A stretch of 64,000 nucleotides of DNA from positions 2,108,001 through 2,172,000 of the forward strand of contig NZ_CP083370.1 in NCBI RefSeq assembly GCF_017488845.2, written 5' to 3'. Shown here one piece after another: positions 7,554-16,664 of the stretch; the first letter of the stretch is position 1, and every line of letters starts with the position of its first letter. This stretch comes from Ensifer canadensis (GTDB lineage: Bacteria; Pseudomonadota; Alphaproteobacteria; Rhizobiales; Rhizobiaceae). The notes under the pieces are model-generated. The model made no database searches. It was not told the DNA's origin and was given only the letters and a program-made list of their open reading frames with translations. Position numbers and translations under genes: made by a program.

Positions 7554-9570
7554 GAAACGCCTCCCTTGATGACGGTTCGCTCTCTGCGGCAGCTTTGAGC
7601 TTGTCACGATACTGCGAAAGCACCACCACATTCGCCCTCTGCAACTCTCCGAATATAGTGTTGGCCTCACCCTGGGCGTTCGCGGTGTGGGATAGGAATT
7701 CCAGTTCCTGATCAATGAAAGAGAGGTTGTCGCTATCGAAAATGGCGAAAGGGCATCCCGGGCAAACGTGCGGCCCCGCAGCTGCGAAGTTTGGCCCGAT
7801 GTCCGTATCGCTCCCGTTCAGCTTTTGGCAAGCCGCCCTTGCACAACCGCTTCGGGTCCTCGGGCAAGCGCACGTGACCCAAAGTTTGGGAGAAAGGACA
7901 AGCTGGTTTCTACCCATGGTGCCGGCAAGCATTTTTGCCATCGATTCAGTGACAATCCGTATCTCGCCGAATTTTCTGCGGAGCCGTGCGGCCAGCTTTT
8001 TAAGCTGTTCAGCTAGAGGGCCGACATATGTTGTCTCGCCTGACGCCACGCTACGTGCAATGCCGATCTGAAAATTCCAAGCCTCCTCGGCCCAAACGCG
8101 CGCATTGTCCGGATCGAGGGTCACATAATCATTTGTGACCTCCAAATCGAAATGACGAAGATGATGCGCCAGCGTTTCGATTTTGCCTTTGTAACGGTAA
8201 TGGAACAATACCGCGAAGAAGCGCCGAAATTGCCGCGTCACCCAATGCCAGTTACGCGGCACTTTTTTCGTGTCCACGTATTGGGTCGCTCCTACGGAAC
8301 CCGCAAACTCGTTGATGTTGGCGTGTATTCTCGGCGAAACGTACGTCCCAACCGTTGGATTGTAGTAGGAGATCAACTTCTGCTTTTCGTCGAATATCTC
8401 TGAGGTAAATGATTGGAGCGTCCTTACCGCAAGTTCAACGATTTTAGGGACGGGAATCCAGGTGTAATCTCGCTGGGTTTTCGCGATGTAGACCTTCATC
8501 CACCAACCATAATCATCGGTGCCTGCCAAACAGTCTCGGGGCGTCCTCATCGTTTCAGATGTTCGCCTCGCGGTGAACGAGCAGATCAAGATATAGCAAG
8601 CGCAGAAAACGCGCTGAATAGATGGCAGCAACGCATCGAACTTGAGGGGTGGGAGGTCCTTCCCCATGCCAACAGATTTCAACACCTCCTGGTAGCTTGA
8701 GGCCACGCGTTCCGCGTCGGTGGCGACTACCCGAGCGCTCTCTTCCATCAGTTTTAGCGCAAGTTCGGGCGGCGGGATGGGCGTTCGTTTGCTTTCGCGA
8801 CCAAGACTTAGTGCCCTTTTGCCCGCTCCCTCTAAATACGGTCGAAAGCTTATTGTCGGTGCTTCAATAAAATGCCTTAGCAAATGTACCGCTTCGAACG
8901 TCATCGCTACGGTGGAAACGTTCTGTTCCGTAACTGGAACAAGCGGGGCCTTTGCGACAGGCGCCAGAAGTTTATTGTTTAGCCTGGCGCTGGCGGCCGC
9001 GAACGCCTGGTTTACCTCCTTCTTCGACCAGCTCTCAGGAAGGCCAAGTTCTCTGCGAAAAGCCTTTTTGTTGAACCCGCCATTCAGCATCAGATGTTCG
9101 GGTACGTCTGCCCATTCCTGAAATCCATCAAGATTGGCCTTTACTACCTTTGAGACATTCGAGAGTTGGTCGCGGCCGAAAGAGGCCTGTTCGGTCATTT
9201 CGTCGATGTCTTCGCGAGTGAGCATCGCGAACGACGATATGTTCCGAGACGTCATCGCGTAGCATATCGACTTGACTGTATTTGCATACTGCATATGCCG
9301 CTGAGTAGAATCCAGTCTGGTGTAGATTCCTTCTCTGATCCAGAAAACAAACTCTTTCGCGGTGGCGTAGAGTTCGACATGCTCGATCAGTGACCGGCCG
9401 TCGGCCATTTTGACATCGAAATGCACAACTTGGCTGTCGACCTCACCCGCGCCTGACTTTATCTTCCACGAATGAGCTCCGTACGGACCGTCCAGCCAGC
9501 TGCGTTCTCTGGACGCAGGATTAACTCCGGAAAATTTGACGGACGGCTTCTGGTTTAGCCTCACTGGCAT
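7531..9570 (-). CDS. Tyrosine recombinase, TnpB-like, with C-terminal Cys cluster (679 aa)
   Basis: Start MPVRLNQKPS at 9570 was chosen because it overlaps the previous stop as TGATG; the longer frame runs through the upstream gene. Active-site features: Arg in CSFTARRTSETMRTP (R335/336), a His-Arg box in NWHWVTRQFRRFF (H442, R446/449) and LAHHLRHFDLEVTNDYVTLD (H470/H473, Y482). After the catalytic domain lies a putative zinc-binding cluster CACP...CARAAC...CPGCPF (Cys 567, 569, 576, 581, 603, 606), a known layout for Tn554 TnpB-like proteins. A module near GFNKKAFRRELGLPESW matches the operon's recurrent HTH-like unit. Confidence 0.8.
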   Translation of the reverse strand: MPVRLNQKPSVKFSGVNPASRERSWLDGPYGAHSWKIKSGAGEVDSQVVHFDVKMADGRSLIEHVELYATAKEFVFWIREGIYTRLDSTQRHMQYANTVKSICYAMTSRNISSFAMLTREDIDEMTEQASFGRDQLSNVSKVVKANLDGFQEWADVPEHLMLNGGFNKKAFRRELGLPESWSKKEVNQAFAAASARLNNKLLAPVAKAPLVPVTEQNVSTVAMTFEAVHLLRHFIEAPTISFRPYLEGAGKRALSLGRESKRTPIPPPELALKLMEESARVVATDAERVASSYQEVLKSVGMGKDLPPLKFDALLPSIQRVFCACYILICSFTARRTSETMRTPRDCLAGTDDYGWWMKVYIAKTQRDYTWIPVPKIVELAVRTLQSFTSEIFDEKQKLISYYNPTVGTYVSPRIHANINEFAGSVGATQYVDTKKVPRNWHWVTRQFRRFFAVLFHYRYKGKIETLAHHLRHFDLEVTNDYVTLDPDNARVWAEEAWNFQIGIARSVASGETTYVGPLAEQLKKLAARLRRKFGEIRIVTESMAKMLAGTMGRNQLVLSPKLWVTCACPRTRSGCARAACQKLNGSDTDIGPNFAAAGPHVCPGCPFAIFDSDNLSFIDQELEFLSHTANAQGEANTIFGELQRANVVVLSQYRDKLKAAAESEPSSREAFHGSEAAT

Positions 9571-12500
9571 CAGAACAACCTCATCAACTGAAAATTTGGG
9601 TTCGACATCACGCTTGTCGCCATTGCTGTTGCTGCTCTCCACACACTGGAGAAGTTTTGTCGCATCTTGAGTTCGACAGCATCGACGAAACAAAGCCAGG
9701 GCAACCAGACCTCTCCCCATCGTTCCGGCCTGTCGCGCATCCACTCGCCCTCGACCGCACGTAAGGATGCCTGCCATATCTGAAGGATCGCCATGTCCTT
9801 CTCCCTCGCAACGATGAAGAGCTGGGGACAATCATTCCAGCAATCGAGTGATTTGCAGGGTGTTCCCTCGCTTCCAGGGCGTCCTTGCCGATCACGACAA
9901 AGCACACCGAGCCCTGTTGCCATGACGCCTTCGATTCGCGCTTCGAAATCCTCGACAGAAACCCCGAGAGCCTCGTGGATTTCCTCGACGTTTCGGACTA
10001 CGACAGTTTCCATGGAGTGCATGAAGTGACGGATCGTTACATCATGGAGAAAGCGCGTGGGGTATTTACCGGTGTAACCCTGATTGACGATCCGAGAGTG
10101 CTGACCGATAGCGCGGGAAAGACTTGTCCGCCCGTCTTGCGTCAGGGCTGCCCTGAGCAAAATCGATGGGCGCAACATGTTTGGAGTGAGACCCAAGCCT
10201 TGCAAATCCGGCGAGCGTTCAGCCATCTCCTTAAAACGTCGCCTATGAATGTGATCGCTAAGCTCTCCAAGACCGTTCCTGTTAAGGCAGATGAAAAATG
10301 TCTTCGCCCACTTACCTTTGCTTGGTCTCACGACGCGTGTGGCACTGTCCAGCCATCGCATCGACCGGACAGCTGCACTGCTGTCGGACAGAGTCGTGTG
10401 AATTGGCTTGCCTTTTGCCCGCGCCTTGAAACCGGTGATTCTTGTGGAATTCGGCTCCTCTGACGTTTCCAGGCAGTCATCGTCAAGCGTGCGGCCGACG
10501 CCGATGTTACTTCCTGAAGCCAAGAGATAGAGGGTGAGGCACGCGGATACGGCATCGGATGAAGGAAGCAAATAAGACTGAACCAATTTGGTTCCGCCGT
10601 AGCCGTCGGCACGCTGCGTTAGAAACGACACCCCGCCTCGATCTTTTCTACCAACCGGCAAGCGACGGCCGAAGTCGTTAGTAACAATTCTCAGAAGATT
10701 GCCGAGGCCTTCGTCTCGTCTATCGTCTTCGATCGGAAACGTTTCCTCGAGAAAAGCCTGATACTCCGTGCCCTTCAATTCCAGTTTCGCCCGCCAATCG
10801 ACTAAAACGCTCTTGGTCTTTTCGAGGAGCTCCTGGCCCGTCTCCAAAAGCGCACGAGCCTTGTCGATGATTTTCATAGCTTCCGTTTTCAGGGCTTCCA
10901 ACCGGCGCTCGATCACGGTTAGGATGACATACGCCGGATTCTCGCTTGCCTTGTATTCTCTCCTTTCAAGCTCAACCCGAAGTGCTGCGCTGAAGTCGCC
11001 TTCCTCAGATGCTGTGAGTTCGACATTGCGAATTGCTGCGGCTTTCGAAAGCATTGATGTTGCGAACCGGAGGTAGTCATCAACATGCGGATTTTGACTG
11101 TGTGACGGTCGTCCCGCCGAGACTTCCGCCACCGAACGAAGGTGCCCATGGTTGTCGACCCTCAACCTTCGGAGCTTGACCATGAGTGGGGGAAAAACCC
11201 CATCGGTACCCAGTCTACGCATCAGCGAGTTGGTCGTTCCCAGCACTTTGTTCGCAGTTGTGGTCGTGCGGTAACGGAGTCGGATTAAATCGCGGTATTC
11301 CAGTCCGATGCGAGACCACTCCGCTTCCAAGTACCGTAGAGGTACGCGATTTTGAATGGCTTCACGCAGCGCCCTGGCAGCGTCGGAACTCGAAGAGCTG
11401 ATATGCGCAAGCACGTCTCGAATGGCGTAGAACGCCGGTGTAGCCATCTTCCGATTTCGATAGAACTTTTGGAAGCTTTTTCGAAGGTCCACAAGAAAAG
11501 GATAGTTCCAGCCCTGGCTTAGCAGAGCATTGAATTTGTACTGCTTCCCCTCGATGACAAGAATTAGAGGATCGTACTCGATCCGACCCCGCAATTCCTG
11601 TTCGGCTGCCAAGATGACGGCAATGTACGGCATGGACGTTGTTGTTTTCGCGCTCCAACCGAGGTCACGCCCAAGTTGAATGCGATTTATCGTAAAACCG
11701 TCCTTGCCAACCGGTGGGTCATTCGAAAGCTTCTGTGAAAGGAGGCTAAGGCGCTGCACAATCTCCGCTGGTTGATATCCCAGTTGTGTAACTAGAGCAT
11801 CAGCTTCATCCCAAAATTTGCGCAGAGTGGGATATCGATCATACGACCAAGTCTTTGGATAACCCAGATCGGAGAATAACTGCTGGCGATTTACCTGTCC
11901 GTCTCTAAGCTCTAGCGTCCCTTCCGCAATGTGGTTGTGTAGCCATTCGCGCATCGACGGGACGCGTGCCTCGAAGACATCCTCCCACGTACCAATGCAA
12001 CGATTGTAATCTGCGAGAATCTCCTTGTAGAATGTCAATGCTGACCGGCTGAAGCCCAGCTCCTCGGCGATCGGCGTCTGATTGAATCGTCCTTTACGGC
12101 TTCGAGCCACGTCCTCCTCGAAAATCGACTTGTTCAACAAATTCGCCAAACGGAATGCCGTGGAACCTGGCGGATAACGCTGATGGTGTTCCAAAGACGG
12201 GAACTGCTCAAGCACGAAGCGTGCGGCGTCATCCAAAACGTTTTTACGGTTGGGTGTTGATCCGAACCTGCCCCGCTCCGGAGCAGCGAAATACGGCAGT
12301 AGAGACTCATAGTCTCCGATCACATCAAGATACCGTCGGACGGTAAAAATGCTCACACCCAGCCGGTCGCTGAGATATTTGCGGTTGATCATACCCGCGT
12401 CCCGGGGAGCGCGAGGCACTTCGTTTGCTTCGAATGCGCAATTGAGCTCCTGAACGATCGCGAAGCGCGTCGAGGAAGGTTTGTAGTTTTGGTGCTTGGC

Positions 12501-12626
12501 AAGCAGCGGGAACCGATCAATCAGGTCCCACTGAAAGGAGGCTGTATCGCTTGATGCCTGTGGCGCAGACGGACCAACTTCAGCTGTGCCGGCCGGGAAG
12601 AATTGCTGAGCTATCGCGTCATCCAT
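9570..12626 (-). CDS. Very long integrase-like protein with four HTH-like repeats (1018 aa)
   Basis: The N-terminal third holds four related modules at about residues 80-108, 181-208, 245-270 and 313-340, each with a pattern like NRxxLxxxLGxS and a following helix. Two further matching segments (FPLLAKHQNYKPSSTRF, FPSLEHHQRYPPGSTAF) show that at least one unit of ~105 residues is duplicated. The C-terminal part resembles a degenerate tyrosine recombinase: LLASGSNIGVGRTL, LRPSILLRAALTQDGRTSLS, AIGQHSRIVNQGYTGKY, then Cys motifs C-x-DCWNDC. The canonical HxxR box is not clear, so catalysis is uncertain. It may act mainly in end recognition. It overlaps the preceding gene by 8 bases. Confidence 0.7.
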   Translation of the reverse strand: MDDAIAQQFFPAGTAEVGPSAPQASSDTASFQWDLIDRFPLLAKHQNYKPSSTRFAIVQELNCAFEANEVPRAPRDAGMINRKYLSDRLGVSIFTVRRYLDVIGDYESLLPYFAAPERGRFGSTPNRKNVLDDAARFVLEQFPSLEHHQRYPPGSTAFRLANLLNKSIFEEDVARSRKGRFNQTPIAEELGFSRSALTFYKEILADYNRCIGTWEDVFEARVPSMREWLHNHIAEGTLELRDGQVNRQQLFSDLGYPKTWSYDRYPTLRKFWDEADALVTQLGYQPAEIVQRLSLLSQKLSNDPPVGKDGFTINRIQLGRDLGWSAKTTTSMPYIAVILAAEQELRGRIEYDPLILVIEGKQYKFNALLSQGWNYPFLVDLRKSFQKFYRNRKMATPAFYAIRDVLAHISSSSSDAARALREAIQNRVPLRYLEAEWSRIGLEYRDLIRLRYRTTTTANKVLGTTNSLMRRLGTDGVFPPLMVKLRRLRVDNHGHLRSVAEVSAGRPSHSQNPHVDDYLRFATSMLSKAAAIRNVELTASEEGDFSAALRVELERREYKASENPAYVILTVIERRLEALKTEAMKIIDKARALLETGQELLEKTKSVLVDWRAKLELKGTEYQAFLEETFPIEDDRRDEGLGNLLRIVTNDFGRRLPVGRKDRGGVSFLTQRADGYGGTKLVQSYLLPSSDAVSACLTLYLLASGSNIGVGRTLDDDCLETSEEPNSTRITGFKARAKGKPIHTTLSDSSAAVRSMRWLDSATRVVRPSKGKWAKTFFICLNRNGLGELSDHIHRRRFKEMAERSPDLQGLGLTPNMLRPSILLRAALTQDGRTSLSRAIGQHSRIVNQGYTGKYPTRFLHDVTIRHFMHSMETVVVRNVEEIHEALGVSVEDFEARIEGVMATGLGVLCRDRQGRPGSEGTPCKSLDCWNDCPQLFIVAREKDMAILQIWQASLRAVEGEWMRDRPERWGEVWLPWLCFVDAVELKMRQNFSSVWRAATAMATSVMSNPNFQLMRLF

Positions 12627-13062
12627 GTCGGATACCGCTCTTCATCAGCTTCGCATAATTATCCTCCACAAGTGATGCCAGCCAATCTTCTGGGGCGATG
12701 ATTCCAGCGCGTTGACTGCAAGCGCCGACGACATCCTCATAGAACACTAAAATGCTATTCGAGATGCCGGCCCGCCGCCCCTTCGGTAGGCACCCAGCCG
12801 CAAGGTCCGCAAGCAACATCGCCTCCAATGTCAAGCTCCGAGAAACCTCAACGGCCATTTGTGACGCGACTTTCACGATATCGGTCATCACGACCTCCGG
12901 TCGGGCGAAAACATCGGAATACAAAGTGGCTAAATGCAGCGAGCCGTTCGGATAACGGTGTTTGCGAGATCGGATAATTCGAGGGGGGCCAAGAACCGTC
13001 CACGAGTACGTGGACCAGCCCCGCTCGACGGCCTCTTTTAAGGTACTTCCGGTGCGTGTCAT
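12619..13062 (-). CDS. Unknown 147-aa protein, first gene of integrase operon
   Basis: The start at 13060-13062 is preferred over the ATG 18 bases upstream because GAGGTGG lies at ideal spacing before it. The protein (MTRTGSTLKEAVERGWSTYS) has no domain I recognise; the middle is helical (TDIVKVASQMAVEVSRSLTL) and includes LLADLAAGCLPKGRRAGIS. It overlaps the 1018-aa integrase gene by 8 bases, so it is probably co-translated. It could be a regulator or recombination directionality factor, but nothing in the sequence proves this. Confidence 0.6.
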   Translation of the reverse strand: MTRTGSTLKEAVERGWSTYSWTVLGPPRIIRSRKHRYPNGSLHLATLYSDVFARPEVVMTDIVKVASQMAVEVSRSLTLEAMLLADLAAGCLPKGRRAGISNSILVFYEDVVGACSQRAGIIAPEDWLASLVEDNYAKLMKSGIRHG

Positions 13063-14193
13063 TTCGCCCACCTCAGCCATTTTTCTGATTGTATATTCCC
13101 GAAACTGACGAAAACGAGAGCGGCTATGTAACTTTTACTTCGCAATAAAGGCTGGGATAAAAAAGTTAAATGAGTATTAAAGAGAAACATAAATTGAGCT
13201 AACGGAAGCATAGCGCGAATTACTGATATCAGAAAATCAGGAATTAACTCGACGCTTCGTTTCTTCACTGAGGAAACGCGGCTTTGGTACCGTGATTGTG
13301 AGGTCTATATTTATGTCATGCGAAATTTACTGCGCTAGTTATCTTTATTGTTATAAATTGAAGACCCTCTTTGGCACTGTATTGAAAGACTTCAGCTGCA
13401 AACAATTGATTCAAAATGCCTGCCGGTGCATCCCGCCGATAATTGGAGGTGTCTAGCACTCCTATTCATCGCTTGGATGAAGTGCGCGTCGGCACTCACT
13501 CGTTGCCCGCCGTCGGAATCGGCTGTCAACTTGTCGGGCCGGTATGAACGCGGCGCGATTGAAAGAGGACTTTCCTTCTTCTAGGATGCACCGAACTACG
13601 CCCGCGTGTTGACCTGCGTCTCCGTCTCGAAAGACTTGTAGATGCCGTCGTCGTTGGTGGCGCGCGGCAACACGATGTCTAAATTGATGCAATTCTAAAC
13701 TCTGTCGGGCACCTTCGCCCCGCCGACCAACAGGCCCTGATCCGGCCGATGATTCCTGCGAACAGGTCATCGAAGACCCGCCCTCGATCTACCTGGGGAA
13801 CGACAGGAGGTCGCTCGTCGGCAGCCGAAGCGAAAGAGAAGTCAGGATCGCCGAATTCTACGAGGACGGGGAGCCGGTTTGCGCTTCAACGCAGATGATC
13901 ATCGACGCTTCGCCAGACATCCCCCGGGCACGAAATCTGGGTCGGTCAGCTACAAGCCGTTCGCGACATTGGCATTTCAGTCCCACGGCCTTTCTGGCTC
14001 TCGACCAACCGAGACCTTCTGGCCCTCTGGATCGAAGTGATTATCCATGACCGCGAGAATTAAACCGCTAGGAACCAAACTGCCACGTTTCAGGTCCTGC
14101 TCCCAACTCCAGTGTGAGGCAAGTAGACTTTGCTGCGGTTAAGAATATCGGTATGTTCACCGCTGGTGATTTGGTTTGAATCAAGGGGACGAC
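13063..14193. other. Gene-poor region: integrase promoter side and decayed DNA
   Basis: 13063-13440 is AT-rich and presumably carries the promoter of the minus-strand integrase operon. From 13450 to 14050 GC rises and broken reading frames appear. One is a minus-strand stretch containing LDIVLPRATNDDGIYKSFETET; another is a plus-strand stretch near 13770-13910 containing DPPSIYLGNDRR. They read as decayed gene pieces, but I cannot name the families. No intact gene is supported. Confidence 0.45.
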
Positions 14194-14505
14194 ATGGAAA
14201 TCTACTCGAAAAAGATCGAATCCCACGTGCTACATTTCGCGCAGCCTTCGAATGGACGTGCACTGGAAGGCTGGGGAATAGATGGTATCTCAGAAATGCT
14301 GGAGGAGATTGCAGAAGGCCCGTATGGATACGATTTCCTAAACATCGACATAGTCGTCGCCTTCTACAAACACATCGAGCCTTACATGCTGTCGGGGGAC
14401 GAGGTGTGGACTGACCTGGAAGAGAACGACCTGAAAAACATCCGGTTCGTAACCGGCGGCGCTCTTCAGTCATATCCCAACCTCTTTCTCTACCACGAAA
14501 GTTGA
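14194..14505 (+). CDS. Small acidic hypothetical protein (103 aa)
   Basis: ATG at 14194 follows AAGGGGA with good spacing. The protein begins MEIYSKKIESHVLHFAQPSN and is acidic and soluble, without signal peptide or membrane segment. It contains a helix ISEMLEEIAEGPYGYDF and an aromatic C-terminus. The size and acidity would suit an immunity or inhibitor protein, but no partner toxin is adjacent. It stands alone between two decayed regions. Family not recognised. Confidence 0.5.
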   Translation: MEIYSKKIESHVLHFAQPSNGRALEGWGIDGISEMLEEIAEGPYGYDFLNIDIVVAFYKHIEPYMLSGDEVWTDLEENDLKNIRFVTGGALQSYPNLFLYHES

Positions 14506-15576
14506 ACCGGTTCCGGCTGCCGTGAAGGCCCGGTGGCAACGACGATCGCGATGACCGACCTTTCCGCGACGACAAGGGCACGATCCTCTTCGCCAAAGAT
14601 GTGCGCGACTGCCCCTTCAGATAGACATCCTGATTTTTTGATCTGATCGATCACGCTCCTCGTTTTCGTCCCCTTTCAGGCTGCTCGAGCTATGATCGAG
14701 GTGAAATCCGATCTGAGGCAGGCGGCCAGCTGAGTTCTCGCCCTGGAAGGAGCCACAACAGCGATCCAAGGATGGTCCGCCGGGCGACGACACGATCGAT
14801 GTGATATGCGTCTTGGAGAACGTAGCTCTGATGACGAGCTTGTGCTGCACGGCATGCAACGGATGATCGGAGCCGGCCTGATCTATATAGACCGTCCCGC
14901 TATGTCGGCTGAGGACCGACTGCCGTCTGGCTCAAAAAGAACCCAGCGCGAGCATTGAGCTCGACCTGCTTTTCGTGCCGGTCTCAGGCGCGCTTGATCG
15001 CGTCGCAGTCTTCTCGCCGCCCGTCGTCGACCAATCGAGCAGCATAATGCATCTCGATACTGCGCGCATGCTTCCCTCAAGGCTCGAGATTGCGGCAGCC
15101 TGACAAACACCTTTGCGTGCCGGAAAGTGCTGCGCAGCCGCCGACCAACTAGCCCTCGAGTCTAAGAATTCACGGGCTGTTCGAGAGTAAGCCCTTGGTT
15201 ATGTACGGCGGGTCCGCGCAAACCTCCTCGTTATCTCCCAATTAAAAGACTCCGTCTATCGCAGCATTCGGAATTGTAGAACTCGATCTCGCGTCTACAG
15301 AATAATTAGCACTTGAGTTCCTGTATTTTTTCGTTATTCATCTATTATGAAGTTTAGACCAAAACCAACAATAAATTAAAGACGTAAATTTATATTTGCT
15401 ATGTCAATGGTCGTGACGATTTATTACCGATTTCCACAGGCTATACATAATCTGAAGAGAAAGAGTTGACGAGGGTACTCGGTGGTGAACAGTTTCACAT
15501 ACCAGAAGTCGGAAACCACACCTCGAAACCGATCAGCAACAGTAACAATCTGGAAGCGCGGTCGCATTTTTAACGA
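14506..15576. other. Gene-poor region with decayed frames and AT-rich tract
   Basis: No intact gene seen. A plus-strand stretch at about 14530-14620 reads DDRDDRPFRDDKGTILFAKD before breaking, and another short open stretch follows at 14690. The part from about 15290 to 15440 is strongly AT-rich and probably holds the promoter of the HTH-protein gene that starts at 15586. Confidence 0.4.
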
Positions 15577-15585
15577 GTGCTCACA

Positions 15586-16308
15586 ATGACGATCCGTCCT
15601 CCTACTTACAAAAACAAGCCTTATCCGAGCCAATTTGCCGAGATGGCGGCGGATTGGGTTCGAGGAAACGATGCCAACAAAGCCCGTGGAGCAAAGCGCA
15701 ATTTGGACCTGCCGAACGTTTTACTGGATACGGCAATCCGCGCGGGCAAGACGCATTCGGAAATTCGATCCGCACTCGGGATTTCTTCCAACACGCTTTC
15801 AAAGGCTATTAAACGAGCCGGCCTTACAATGCCCAAGACCGCTGCTGAGAGGACTGCTTTCCTTGAGTCGCCGCCTGTCACATCACAGCAGCCTTCAGTT
15901 GTGCTAGTGGCGCACGCAGAAGGTATTGTGTCGGCGTGGGTGGCAGACCTCAAGGAGTCGTCCACCGAGGATGCCCAAGTAGCCGCCAGCGCGACGAAGG
16001 TGGACTCTATGCCAGCATCGAAGCACGGCTCTGATGAAACGCGGATTAAACCGAAAACTCCGCGGATGGCCGAAGCAATTGCTAAGCGAATGATCGGCGA
16101 AGCTGCAGACCGCTTAATTCCGGGGACATACACTGGTAGGGACGGATACGAACATTGCGATGGTTTGATCGGGAGGGGACCCGAGGCGCGACCAACAGTT
16201 TACGCTTGGCGAGAAAAAGCGGGTGAGGTCGAGGAAGTACTCAAAATCTATCGGGAGATACACACTGAAGGCTTAACTGCCACGTCGGCGCGTTCAAACC
16301 TGGCCTAA
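15586..16308 (+). CDS. HTH-containing DNA-binding-like protein (240 aa)
   Basis: Begins MTIRPPTYKNKPYPSQ; a GTG nine bases upstream is an alternative start and neither has a strong ribosome binding site. Residues about 50-75 (IRAGKTHSEIRSALGISSNT followed by LSKAIKRAG) form a helix-turn-helix of resolvase/sigma type. The middle is low-complexity Ser/Ala, and the C-terminal third is charged (MAEAIAKRMIGEAADRLIPG). No catalytic residues were recognised. It is an isolated gene and could regulate the island or be a plasmid/phage-derived accessory factor. Confidence 0.6.
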   Translation: MTIRPPTYKNKPYPSQFAEMAADWVRGNDANKARGAKRNLDLPNVLLDTAIRAGKTHSEIRSALGISSNTLSKAIKRAGLTMPKTAAERTAFLESPPVTSQQPSVVLVAHAEGIVSAWVADLKESSTEDAQVAASATKVDSMPASKHGSDETRIKPKTPRMAEAIAKRMIGEAADRLIPGTYTGRDGYEHCDGLIGRGPEARPTVYAWREKAGEVEEVLKIYREIHTEGLTATSARSNLA

Positions 16309-16664
16309 TCGGGCCCTGCGTCTGTCGTCATTGCTGCGTCCGGGTCGTCGCGCCGTCCGCGGATCGCTAGCCGCGAGCAAAGCCGACGCTCATGGTCGCC
16401 TTCGACCAATGCAAGTTGCTCGCGACGGCGCTTGCAGTCAACCAACAACGACTGGATTGTCGCTTGTGTCGCCATCGTGCCAGGCCCCGGCCACAGCGAT
16501 CTCGTCAATAGCTTCAACATTGCCTTCGATCTCGACGTAACTTCTCCTCCTCCGGCTAGCGCTGGAGCGCTTCATTATCCAATGTAGGGTGGCGACGGCC
16601 ACATCCACGATGTCGGAAGGTTCAGCTTTTTCGGCCCATCGTGCTTCGCCGCATGGTTGGCCAG
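16309..16664. other. Intergenic region
   Basis: No convincing gene. A minus-strand frame at 16438-16668 encodes 76 aa (PSDIVDVAVATLHWIMKR near its start) with no clear start signal or family, and could be a gene remnant beyond the amidase 3' end. Confidence 0.35.
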
